A stretch of DNA of 64,000 nucleotides from Albifimbria verrucaria (lineage: Eukaryota > Ascomycota > Sordariomycetes > Hypocreales > Stachybotryaceae): positions 5,890,001-5,954,000 of the forward strand of contig JAHREC010000013.1 of the NCBI GenBank assembly GCA_020081605.1, given 5' to 3'. The translations under genes and the position numbers were made by a program. Under the pieces are notes generated by a model. It was not told the origin of the DNA. It saw only the letters and a list, made by a program, of their open reading frames with translations, and made no database searches. Every line of letters starts with the position of its first letter. Position 1 is the first letter of the stretch. Shown piece by piece: positions 35,855-48,100 of the stretch.

Positions 35855-38800
35855 ATGGCACCAACAAACGCAACCGCAGCAAGTCGAGAACGCAAGGCCC
35901 GTTCCATTATCGGTGCGTTTCAAGAGTATCGCTTGTGTTCTTGACATTACATGACCCTGACTAGTTTGGTGGTAGAATTCGCGAATGAGTTGCCTGCGAA
36001 GCTTCGAGAAGACCACACCGACATCACCACGGAGCTTCTCCTGGCTGACGTCGGCCATCATGCGCATACGTGCAGCACCCTTCTCCAGAAGGCAACGAGC
36101 GGTCTTCCGTCTAGATTAGCAAAAGACCTCGATAGGCAAGGCCGAGACCTCTGGAACCTATGTGTACGGCTCAAAAGGGACCAGACGGGTCTAACGGCAT
36201 CCACTAAAGTTGGAAAGTTGCTTGCTCGGACGAGATTGCTTGGATTCCACATGATTGAGCTTGCCCGGCATAGTGGGAGAGCTAAGCATGGAGAGGAAGA
36301 GGAGGCTAGCTATATGATGAATTTGGCCTTGGCTTTGGCCAGGACTTGCCTTGAACAGTGGGATCTTGACTCGGCTCGAGCCGCCCTGCAAAAGGCTGCC
36401 GAGTATTTAGAGAAACTGAAGTCAACAAATGCTCAACTTGAAGATGAATCCTTGCACGCTACCAAGTGTGAGGTCGACTACCTGACTCTGAGAATTGTTT
36501 TGGTACGCCTTCTATCCTCCTGGTTCGGGGTTGGCTAATTGACAGTCCATAGTCTTGGCGAGAGAATCGTCTCGATGTCACTGAACACATGTTCGCCAAA
36601 GCGATCGAGCTCCGACATAAGTTGGACATACCGGCAGTGGAGAGGTTGGCGGATGCTATCCATCATATCGGAAACGACAAGCTATCCAAGAATGACCTCA
36701 ACACAGCCATCAAATGGCTAAGGCGAGGATATGATCTCTTAAACTCACAACCTATCGAAATGCTGTCTGTGGACGGTTTGGATTGTCGCCTTGCAATTTG
36801 CCAGGACATCGTACAAGGATTACTGGCTGTTGGTTCTACAGATATGGTTCAAGAAGCGAGCGACTTCATCGCATATCTCGAGGGAGAAATTGGCAATAAA
36901 CCAATTGTTCTGCATTGGCAACTAGAGATTCTCCAAAAAGCGCCTGGTGAGGTCTTTGAAACAGAAGCATATGCTTCTGTACTTCGTCAAATGATCCGAA
37001 CCTTCGATTTCTCGGATGAATCGCTCCAGTTCCTTTTGCACCATGTCAGGCAACTGCGAGAAAGAAACTCGGCTCTGGCATGTGGCCTGGTGGACGAGCT
37101 TTTGTTGCAGCGCCTAGTCATGTCTGGAAATACGGAATGGGTAGACAAGACTATGGTGCGGCGAATCTGGATGGCAACCATGGAGCCTGGTCTCTCTGAT
37201 TCGGTTTCCGCCTTGAACCCTCTTCTTGATCGTCTTCATGAATTACATCCGAAACCACTGGGTCCAGACGCCATAGGCGCAATTCATTCGGTAGGGATCC
37301 ACGAATCTTCATGTTCAAGTCCTGACATATAATCTTCAGTTGATTTGGAAAAGGCTCGAGGCTAGTTATTTAGCAGAGGCGTATACCATGGTTGAGGCGT
37401 GGTGCGGCATTGCGCTTCATCCAAGCTTCACGAATGGCAGCGTCATAAATCAGGCCAAGTTTAGCAGAAAGCTCATTCTATGTGCCATTGCACTTAACAA
37501 CACCGAGAAAGCCAAGGCAGCTTTCTACGCAATGTCACCCGAGGGCCAAGAAGATCCACTTACAAGATACCTGATGTTTAAGGTTGCTCTTCTCAGCTAG
37601 GATCATGAACTTGGGTGCCAGAGCATTGAATCTTTGAGCAAGTCTTCTGACAGAGAACAGGCCCAAAATATTCTCTATGCTTGCATCAGAGATGCACAAC
37701 AGATTGGGGATAAGCTATGCACCTTGGCCGCATTAAAAGCTGTGGTGAACGGTTGGGGCATTGGTGATGTGGCAGTTCGGAATACCCCTCCATTTTACGT
37801 TGCATTATTCGTCTTCTCCATGCCATCCGAGACGAAGAGGATACTGAACGCGCAACTTGCAATAGCGACTATATCGAAGAAACTTGCAAGGCGTTTGAAA
37901 CTGGTACTGCCTTCTCAAAATTGGCTTTTCACCTTGGCTGACAACGACAGGCGCGAATTTCGCAAAAGATTGTCCCAAAGACGATTGTGGTAATGCCATA
38001 TTTACGACCCCAGAACTCACATGGTTTCGCAAAAATGCTTACAACGTCGGCGTGTCTCACTGCCACGAATGGCAAGTGACGTACATCGTGCGCATGTTCA
38101 GATCTTGTGTAGTGTTTATTAACTGCTGCCCTCGTGATTTACCAACAGCAGATAGTAAGGAAATTGATCTCATGGCAATAAGATGCCATTTTGTCATTGC
38201 CGCAGCCTTGACTGCAACGGCTCGGACAGAGGACAGGGTTGATGAACAGCTTCAGCGGTACATTGAGACAAGACAGCAGATAGCACTTTTTGAGGTTCGG
38301 TTTCACAGTACAACATACGAGTGGGAAGAAGAAATAAGGACGGATTTAACAAGCAAGTTATCAACATTACTTGCCTTTGATTTTGAAAGCGCCATCTACC
38401 TCAAGAACTGGGAAGATCTAAACCAGATCGTTCGAAAAGCCCAGGCATGCCAAGATGAAATCTTACTCAAGGCAATGGGTGACTGCTTATTGAGAAGCCG
38501 GGCACCAGGAAAGGTCAGGTTTCCACGGTCTACTCTTGCCATTTTTCAAAACTGACATATTGCGTTTCAGTTTTATACCACACGTTGCAGCTGATTGTCA
38601 ACGAAATTTTTGCTCTGGAAGAATTCGACAACGAGAAACTAGCAAAGTACATACGGTGCATGTTTCAGGCAATATTGCCGCTTGATGATGCCTTGGCACT
38701 ACACCTTGTGGAGCAAGCACTTCAGATCGCACGCGAGGGCAAACAGGTATGCGTTACACCCCGGATTCGTTCTATGAGATGCAGCGGACTGATTGCTCCC

Positions 38801-39054
38801 CGTGTCGGCGCACTGGTTTAGATGCAGAGACCCTTTCCGAGGGTCGAGCTGGAGTGGCTCGTCGCTACTGTTTTCAACCACGCCGTCGACTTTTATGCCC
38901 GGGGCGACGAACACCAGTGCCACAGCTGGGCGCTCAAAGCCATGGACCTGGCTGAATATGTCACGGATGGGGTGACTTGGGAAACACGCTGCAGGACAAG
39001 TTTGCGAAGCTGAGGTTCGATAGGCCACAGCCTGGGATGGCCCGTACGGAATGA
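35855..39054 (+). CDS. SPO22: Meiotic protein SPO22/ZIP4 (TPR protein), with an in-frame stop
   Basis: ZIP4/SPO22 is a helical-repeat scaffold of the ZMM group that promotes crossovers and synapsis in meiosis. Introns are at 35913-35964, 36503-36552, 37291-37339, 37904-37950, 38514-38570 and 38747-38821. Recognisable segments are YLTLRIVLSWRENRLDVTEHMF, LWNLCVRLKRD, LTWFRKNAYNVGVSHCHEW, MAIRCHFVIAAALTATAR, HLVEQALQIA and a conserved C-terminal end. One base each is needed near intron 1, about 37768-37772, near intron 5 and at 38969-38972; with four bases restored the model is 958 codons. Separately, TAG at 37598-37600 stops translation within KVALLS-DHELGCQ, in good reading frame on both sides. 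That is a substitution, not a length error. Family is firm; whether the gene works is open. Confidence 0.82.
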
Positions 39055-39644
39055 CAACGGTTGGACAAATGCATGTCACAATTCAAACGAGTACACATGT
39101 ATGACCAGTCATAGCGACGTGTTATTATGCGTGGCTCCAATGCCAGCGATTTATGCGGTATGTGTGTGTGAACATCCTCTCCTCTTTAGTCATAAAAATA
39201 AAACCAGACAGGGGCTGATGATATCCCCATCTTTGCCTGCTCCCTTTCATCTCACATCCTTTCGGTGAACTAATCTTTACAAAGAGATTATGTTGATGCA
39301 TCATAATATGAGGTTTCGTACCATCCATCAGGCCAGTTGAAAACAAAATCAAACAAAGGGAAAAACAGCAAACCAAAGATTGCTCTCTTGGTGGTATCTC
39401 CTACGCATTCTTTCTCCAATCACATCCCGCAAAGAAGGAGTAGCATAAAAGAAGAGGTTAAAAAGGGAAGAAGTAATAATCGACAAACAAAAAATTGAGG
39501 ACACATCATGTGCAATATGGTTGAATAAATCGTGTAGGCCGTAACCAACGGACATTTCTCAAAACCACATGAAACAATGAAAGTGATCATGATGCTCTCC
39601 TTAACGCCTCCCTTCCAAAAGAGCAGTATGTTCTTGCTGTCGTC
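39055..39644. other. Convergent intergenic spacer, 0.6 kb
   Basis: Separates the 3' ends of SPO22 and the Zn2Cys6 gene. A/T-rich, presumably both terminators. No other feature. Confidence 0.5.
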
Positions 39645-42194
39645 TTAAATAATGTTCGCAATGCTAAGTCGGTCGTTTGCCTTCTTGCTGTTGCTGCTGC
39701 TACTGTTGTTGCCACTAGCTGGGCTATTTGTCAAGCTTGTTGGCCCGACGCGGCTCGATTCTGAACCATATCGTGGCGCGTCCGACAATCTTTGTACTTC
39801 CACGGGAACATTTGGTGTTTCGGACTTGACCTGTGGTGGTGGTAAAGTCGTCCAGGCTGTGCTTGCGGGCGTTGATGTCTTTGCTGGTACAGCGGCGGAG
39901 GGAGGTTCCTGATGGCAGTCTCCAACCTCAGCCATCCCCCAGTCATCTCGTTCACCGTCACTCAAGCCACTACGTTGTTCCTGGCTGAAAAGTCCACCAC
40001 GGACATCCCTCGACTGCTTCGTGGGCGCGTTGCTTGACCCTCCAATGGAAACCTCTCGTTCCATGCCGTTCCATAGCCATGAACGTTCTGGAGAAGCCTG
40101 CAAATCTGCTGAGACATACGCGACAAGTTCTTCATCCCGGGTTAATGAGCCAAGAAGAGCCGACTCGTCTGAAGGTGAACGTGGACGGGGAAATGTTGTC
40201 GGTGGTGTGTTTTGAGTCAAATAAGCTGAATGCTCAGCACGCTTTGATCCTAGTGTTTGGGTGAAGAATGATAGATATCGACCGCAAGCCGTTGCAATAT
40301 CTCTCTTACCCTCCACTGAAGCCATTGCCCTAACACAAGTTATGGCATGATCCCAGTATCCGGCCAGGAGTAGGAATAGTGCACAACGGAATATGTGTGA
40401 TACGAGAAGGGCCGTGGCCACGTCGCCGAGCGCGGAATTTGTACGACTGATAAGCGTTGCGGTCTCAAGAGCGACATGTGTGCAGTTCTCGACAGCTGCC
40501 AAACGGACGTCGGCCGGGCAGCTTGGTGCCAGGTGGTGACGGTGAAGAATCAGACGCGCATGAAGGACATACGCAAGAGGCGCAAGAAAGTGTGGCGACA
40601 GTGGAACAGTACTCGAAGGATCACATGCAGGCGGAAAGGTGCCGAGACATTTCCTAAAGTGTGTATCAAACTTCGAGACCTTAGCAGCTGACAAAAGGGC
40701 GACTTTAGCGCCGTCAACAGGCTTGTGTAAGACCTGACCACGTGTATGACAGCTAAAAGTGAGTGTGTTAATGGTTCGGCTCCATTGGGGACCATCATTC
40801 CGTCTTCCTGGATATACTGGTCATCCATGCCGGCTGGAAGCGAGACATCACAGTCAGTATCTTGGATAGAGAAGGGTGGCCCAATTCTGTAGCCAGAGTT
40901 CGGTCCAGAATGTATATGGTCCACCAAGTTCTCCGGCGCATCTCCCCTGAATCACAGGCCATGGACCCGAGCTGGAGTAGAGACCAATATCTTGGCCTAC
41001 TCTAACGGCGGTACCCAGCCAGCACCAGGCGGCAGATTTCAAATTCATTTCATTCAAACAGAACGTTATCAAGGTCAGTGCTTGTGCGTGCTCCAAGGTC
41101 CAATTGTTAGTCCAAGGGTCAATCAAACTCCTCGCGCAGTCCAAGAGCTCAGTGGATTGCTGTATAGTCCTTGTAGCAGGCGAATCAGGACTGAATACAC
41201 TCCCAGTTGCCAAAACTGCAAAAAATAAGCACATCCAGCTGGGAGAAGCCCGCGAAGAGCTCGTTCTGTAGATGTCGTCAACGGCCGTTTGGAAGGTTGG
41301 TAGGTGGATGATCGGAAACATTGTGTGGACTGTCGACGAGTAAACACGAAGGAGCTGATCGAGTAAAGGTAGTGGTGGTAGGTCTGGCCTCGGCGGCTCA
41401 AAGCAGGACGGTACAGGCTTTCTGTACTGTGCGGGGGCTTCCAAATCCCTTTGGAGTAGTTCCAAGTATTCAACCTCGCTCTTGACAGCTCTGGAATGGG
41501 AGGTGGGCGTTTATATCGCTTGGGCTCCACCCCAACACTCGGGAGTTGAGGGAGGACTGTTCTGCGCCATCCATGGCAACGTCCAATGTCCCATCTCGTT
41601 CCTGTACCATGCGGCGTAGACTGCTATTCTCGCGTTTGACACGTTCAATTTGTTTCTCCAGGTCCTGTACCTGCTTGATCGAAGACATCCGTCGATTCGT
41701 TTCTTTCGTAAACTGGCACTTGACATTACGACTGGAGCATTCTGAGCAGCTTGTAGTCTCTGTCGCATCACACTTTACCTTCCTCTCTCGACAAGCATCG
41801 CAACTCGGGTCTTTCCTCCGTTGGCGGTATGCTCTTTTCTGAATCTGCGAACCTGGTAGGCCAGACAGTTGCGCATTTCCCATGCCAGGAGTGCCCACCA
41901 TAGAATCTGCGGAGGGAGAGATTCGCGGTGCAATATGGAGGGAGTGGTTAACGGCGAGTAAGATTGGAAACCTTGGCTGACCGATGGTAAAGAAGGAATC
42001 GTCATGGACTGAGAACTCGAAGAGGGGTGTTGTCGTGGATTGTTGCTCAACACAGACCCGAGATAGTGCGACGACGGTCTTGGTGAGGTAGCGGAAGAAA
42101 CAGACGACGAATCATAGGACCTTGTCGACAGGTTCGGGGACCGAGGGTACTGACTTTGTGATGTTGTAGCCATTGTGACGCTGTGTTGAGACAT
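39645..42194 (-). CDS. Zn2Cys6 transcription factor with fungal_trans domain
   Basis: A nuclear regulator of unknown target; it appears to lack introns. A Ser/Pro-rich N-terminus of about 100 residues precedes the zinc cluster CDACRERKVKCD...CSECSSRNVKC, followed directly by a coiled coil (QVQDLEKQIERVKRENSSLRRM) for dimerisation. The middle homology region (fungal_trans) begins near LLRVYSSTVHTMFPIIHLP and includes RRRTWWTIYILDRTLATELG. The last 100 residues are Ser/Asn/Pro-rich with an Asn/Ser run. One-base deficits fall near 41901-41912, at 40944-40947, 40880-40882 and about 40735-40739; a spot at 41510-41512 needs either two more bases or one fewer. The corrected model is about 850 residues. 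I cannot tell which described regulator it corresponds to. Confidence 0.8.
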
Positions 42195-45100
42195 TCTGCC
42201 AGCAGTGGTTGCTCACTGCGTATAGTCGCCCTGTTTCAGAAGCAATGCGCCGGAATTTCTGTTACAAAAGGCGCAAAGGGGCAGCTTTTGGTGAACGTGG
42301 CAGCATTCACTTCGCTATCGAGGATGTTCGCGAACAGACTACTAGGACCTAGTCATCCACGGCACCCGAAGATAGTGTAGTCCAACTCCAGATCCAACGG
42401 ACCAGTAGCTTCTTTGCAATACCAAAAACGTAGACTCTGAAATTTGCGAAGCAAGTGTCTCCTAATTCGCTAGAGTTTCCTGCGCTGTTCAGGAGCCCTC
42501 AGCAATGGATAAATGGACCTGTGCCTCTCGCTCAGATCTCGTGCGGCACTTAACAACGCTGGTGTCAGGTCAGACCCGAAACACGGATACCGAAGATGCT
42601 TCGTCGTACCAAGGAAGCCGTCGCTGTCGCGAATTTGCGTCTATTTCGAAATGCCACGTGAGAAGCAACACGCTTGAGCTCGAATCGCCGGCGGCAAAAT
42701 CCCCGCTGAGCATTACCCTGGTCAAGAGCATGTAAGAGCACTACCTCGGCAGTGTTCAAGACTGGAAAAGGCGACGAGAAGAGCGAATTGTTGAGTCGCA
42801 GGGGCGGTCTGGAAATTCTCAAGATGGAGAGGACCCTCTACAGATGGCTGTAGACCTGCGATGTGCCTGTCATCACCTTCTCCTGACATGCAAGATGGAC
42901 GGAGAGGAGCGCCGGGATAGCGGCGGTGGCCCATAATCCGGGGCCCTCCGCGCATTAATGTGTTCGGAACTATCATCAGAACCAGGGATAGAAGTCATGG
43001 GGTGGACATGTAACCCTGTACAATGACAGGGCTGTCGAGATCAGCCAAAGACACTAACGTGTTTCGAGCGGAGTTAGGATCCCTGGGACATGCCGCTAAA
43101 GGGTTAATCACACCCCTGTCGTGCTTAATCGTGGCCAGCTTTCGTCCCTTCAAAATCATGTGCCGATGTTACGACAAGCGAGTTCCGGCCAAGCTTCCTC
43201 TGGGCAATACCTTGGCTAGAGTAACCTGAGGTTTGGGTTGTAGGTCAAGTAGCTGGCTGCGGCCCGCCACGTTGTGTGGCACAGGACGTTACATCAATGG
43301 TTGAATAAGCCTTGAAGACAGGACGATACCCGTATTATACCATTTGAGCTTATTCGATAGATGGCTCGGAGGAGTGCATTATGAAAGGTGGGCTAGGATT
43401 GAAACTGCATCATGAAAGATGCTTCGTGGTGGCAGGGAACAGACAGGCAAGCCTCGTGGCATGTCTAGGACAACTGTTGCACTCTGCCATGCGAATACCT
43501 ACCCGGCGAAGTTTTTGGACCATACTTGGGGGCATCAGTCATATTCAGCGTCAAGGAAAACGTGGCCGACGGTGTAAATTGCGGGAAGGGCGTAGGGTTT
43601 GGCCGTGTGTGAGACACTTATAGATCTGTCCCATTTTGCCGGAGTAATTGTCGTCTAAACCCCGCATAATAATTATTACCCTGAGGCTATTTGAGCGTTG
43701 CCTGATCGAGTCTTTCATCTCAGCATGGTCAACTTAGCAGCCTTGATACGACCTCACAGCATCTACAGCCTCCAACTGCAGTACGAAAAGAGGGTGGCCA
43801 GGACAGTAGCCACATAGTCATTCGCGGTAACTACGAAATCCAGCAGTAAGAGGGAGGGTACATTTTTCACTTGCCATCATGGCCGGCTGGAGGTTTTGTG
43901 TGCCGAAAAGCTAGCATGTGCTAAGATGGCAGCTAGTGCAGCCACCACTTGGGGAAGGGTGACCATGTCAGTTTCTGGTTTCCGGGGATCTTTGACCGAT
44001 TTAAGAGTTGCCTCCGAGTAGCTGGCTCGTGCATGGCGAACAGAGCCCCAAAGAGGCCTGCAGATTGCCGTCCAGGAAGATGCGGCAGGCGAGCACACTG
44101 AGTTTGGATCAATCCTCAAGCCCCTCCGGCCACTTTGCATGCGTGATGGTGGTGGGGTTTCGGGAGGCCACGCCATCTCGTGTGCACACCAATGGAAAGG
44201 GTGTTATTGAACATTTCCAAGGGGTGTGCCGGAGCTTGCGTGAGCGGTTGTGGTGGAGACTCTCGGTCTGGAGCCGAGTGAGCTGCTGGCTGGCGCTGAT
44301 GCTTGTTTGGGTAGTGGTCAAGGGAGGGCGGTAGGGAGGGAGGTGGCACACGGGCATCCTCACCCGCTGCTTGGAGTTGTGGGAGAGTGGAGGGTGGGCA
44401 GCAAGCCTGAAGAGGAGCATGGCGAGGAGGGCAGAGGAAGAGGTAGGCGTCAAGCCATGCAATGTGCGGTGCCGCATCCTGTGGCGGCGGACGGCGGCAA
44501 GAGGGGCCTTGGAGTGCGCGTGTTCTGCAAGGCATTGGTTGTCGTGAGCGGGAGGTCAGATAGATACAGGGACGATTACGGCAAGGCGGCGGTGGCCAGG
44601 AGCGGCTCTGATCTGTCGTGCGCTGGAAGGAAAGGATGGGGCCGAGACAGACCGCACAGGCAAGCAGCTCGGCACCGGCGCGTGGTGCTCGTCGGAGAAT
44701 AGCCGTTGGTCAGCGACCGCATGGTTCAGCCTGGCTCGTCCTCGGTCGGATCAGCCACCGATTAGCCAGGCCTGATCCCTGTAGCACGTTTGCTGGGACT
44801 GAGTGACTGGCAACATCGCCTGGGCAGCGTTCGGAGTGAAACCGATTCTGGTGGAGGTCCGCCGGTCCAGGAAGGCTTCTAGGCCAATGGTGGAGGGCTG
44901 ATGACGGCGAGTGGGAAGGGAATGCATCCCGCGGGAGCGTGATTTGGACTAGGCACTCACATAGTAACGATATGGCTCTTGGCGACCAGGACGGTGGGGC
45001 AGCTGCCCAGTTCTCTGCAGGTCGGCTTGCGTGGTCTGGGGAGCTGCAAGACGCCATTCAAGGAATCACACACGAGGTCGGGTCGAGTCAAGTCGAGTCG

Positions 45101-48100
45101 AGTTGACTCAACCCAACCCAGCAGCTTGGGATTTGGGGCTAAAAGGAGGGAAGGCTGCGGGAACGAATCAGGTAGCCGACCAGGTTCTCAGATTTCTGGG
45201 GGTGCTGATGATACCGGAGGGAGTGAATGGTGTTGCAGCGTACGGCACGGGTGGGTGAGGTGAAGAGAGGTTAACGTCAAGGAATTAGGGATTAGGCGAA
45301 GGAGGGCCAGAGCGAAAGCCCATGCGATGCCCTACAAGCGCAGCCGCAGCGCAGCGAGTGAGTGGCAGGCAGTGACAAAGAGACATGGCACAGTGGCATG
45401 GCACGGGCGGTATGGCGTGGCATGACATGGATACCTAGGTAGGTAAGGTAGGAAGGTAAGGTAGGAAGGTACTGCGTTGTTGTAGGTGGAGAGGAAAGAA
45501 GAGAGGTGCTGTGGGCAAGTACCTAGGCATACATACCTAGGAGGAAGGAAAGCAGGAAAGTAAGGAAAGTAGGGAGGGAACGGAAAGTTACCTACCTTAG
45601 CAGGTACCCCTCCAACGTGCCAGGATAGGGAGGTACCTTGGCTGTCAAATTGAGCCGTGGCAGTGGCAGGGAGCCTCCTCCACAAGCACCGCTGTACTGA
45701 CCAGGTAGCACCCTTGGCTTTTTCCATTGCCGAAAGTCACTTCCGCTGGAGCCCATGGTACAGGCGTTCGATGGCAATCCCTGCATGCAGCCGCCAGTCC
45801 CAAACCAAGCAGTCGCACCCACTCCCTCCCACTCTCTCCCACTCCCTCCCTTGTCTCGCTCGGTCAGAAGCGCACACAGGTGGTGGTTCGGTGGGTTGGC
45901 ACAGTGGGTAGGCGTTGTGTGGCCCAGATCGCATTGATCCCGGATCCCTCTGGCTGATTTGATTGTCGGGATGTGACGTTACGAAACACACCACTGAAGT
46001 CCCTTTTGTGGCATCCATCAAATTCGCCGACGGAGTCCCGGCCGAGTCTTTTAGTTTACCATCTGGGCTCCGTAATTAACCCCAACTGCTCCGTCGAGAC
46101 GGAGCACAGACAAACAGACGGGTGTGCCGTATCCTTATCTTGAGCTACCCATTAGTAACCATATCGGGGTTCCAACACGCCACTCCCACGCCCGGCCTCG
46201 CCTCGCATCACCTTGCCTTAGTATGCCTACATGCCATACCTACCATATCTTAGGGTCTTATACCCGCTAACGGTGTGATCAAGTCATGTGTTGCATTGCA
46301 ACAGATTAGCTTAGCTTAGGTTAGCTTGCAGCTGGCATTCGTCAAAATAGCCATTATTACTCTTGCCCAAGAAGATGCTCGCCCATGCAGAGAGATTAAC
46401 GTGATGGCCCATGATGTTTGTTCATCATCCACAACCATCCACCACCTACGTAACCAGCAACAAAGCAAAGCAACACTTGCCATGGCGGTTCCAGGGCTCG
46501 GGCCAGCATGGAGGAATTACGTATTTTGCCCGTGCTGGGGCCTGTTGGTTCGTCGCTTGTTCGGTAATGCAAGGCAGACCAGGGCAAGGCCGTGTAAGAC
46601 GATGTTCGAGGTATCCATCTGTGCGTTAGTCAGATATTACAACTCCCTAACAGTACCCATTCCTGCACATTACCTATCCTCGTAAATTTTCCCAAGTTCG
46701 CCAGCCAGTCTCACGGGAAGGAGCAAAAGCAGCGCGTACCTTCCCTACCTTACCTTACCTTACCTGATTTGCTTGCTCTGTTTCTTCTCCCACAGCACAG
46801 AGTACGGTAGGTACTTCGTGTACCTATTGTACCTATTTTACACCCAATTAGATACCGAGGCCCGACCAGGTACCTGCCTTGCCCGCCACCCAACCCCATT
46901 CCGTGTTGTACTTGTGCTGTACCGGACTACCATGTGTGTGCGTGCGTATGGGTGTACTTCAAATCACGTCAACTGAGGTCAACATCATGCACTGCCAAAA
47001 GCAGAAAAAGAAAAGAAAAAGCAAAGAAGCTTCCTCCTGCCCACCCTCGCCCAAGCATTTGGGTTGTCATTTCATCGACTCATCCAATCCATCGCCTCAC
47101 TCTTCGCACGTCCAACCACTCGAAACACATGCCCTCAAGGCTGAGAGCAATCTACTTGCCGTCGCCGCCAAGCCACGGAGGTCTTGCCCAGCTCTCCCCA
47201 AAACAGACTCGGTCCCACGTCGCGGATCCGTCCCTGGGCATACATCTGCTCATGCCCTGAAGATTCTTTCTTTACCGACCCTTTCGATGATCTCGAACCT
47301 TCGGTTAACACTCTTCAGGATCAGATCCCCGGGCCCTTATGCGTCTTCCTGGGCAATGGCAGGCTCATGGTGATGAGCCCAGTCGTGTCAACCAACGTGT
47401 TCCATCCTTCCAACGAGGCAGCCCAGCATAGCCCTAGCCCTCCTTCTGTTTCGCTGGCTGGCTCTCATTCGACCGGCTCCCATCGTCAACGAAACAAGGT
47501 CGGGCTTACTGCTCTGTGGTATACCTGAGCAAGGAATGCCCAGGGTATCCGCTAGGTCTGTGCAGCGCCATCCCACTTCAACAGCCAGGGATCAGTCCGT
47601 TTGCACCACATCGTGGCACGTTTTACATGCCCTCTGCAGTCAGCACTCCCTGCATCCTGTACAGCAATTCTCTAACCCTCGCAAGAACTGTGCGGGTAAT
47701 CCTTGCTGCCGAGGGTCGCAGATCGTTTCTCGTGGTTGCTTTGCCCATGAGGCCTCGGGAGTCCTCATGTCAGCACCCGCCGCCTTCCTATCCCGTCCCA
47801 ACACCCTTGCAATGTCGGCTACCATGCAGTGGCCGGACTGTAATGCTAATGCTAATGCCAACGCCAGATAAGGACAACTTCGCGGCTGATGGGATCACTG
47901 GGGCCGCCCACTGGCTGCTAATGGTCAAGCTTGGTATCTGGATTTCCATCTTAGGCAGTCATGGAATTGAGGCAAATTTATCAGAGTCTTTCCACGCATA
48001 GTGCGAGGCACCAGGATCAGGTCATTCCGATTGGGCAACCCTGGATGCAGCGTGACTCCTGCCGACCGCCGAAAACTGCCGTCTCAATTGTTGCTTTCCC

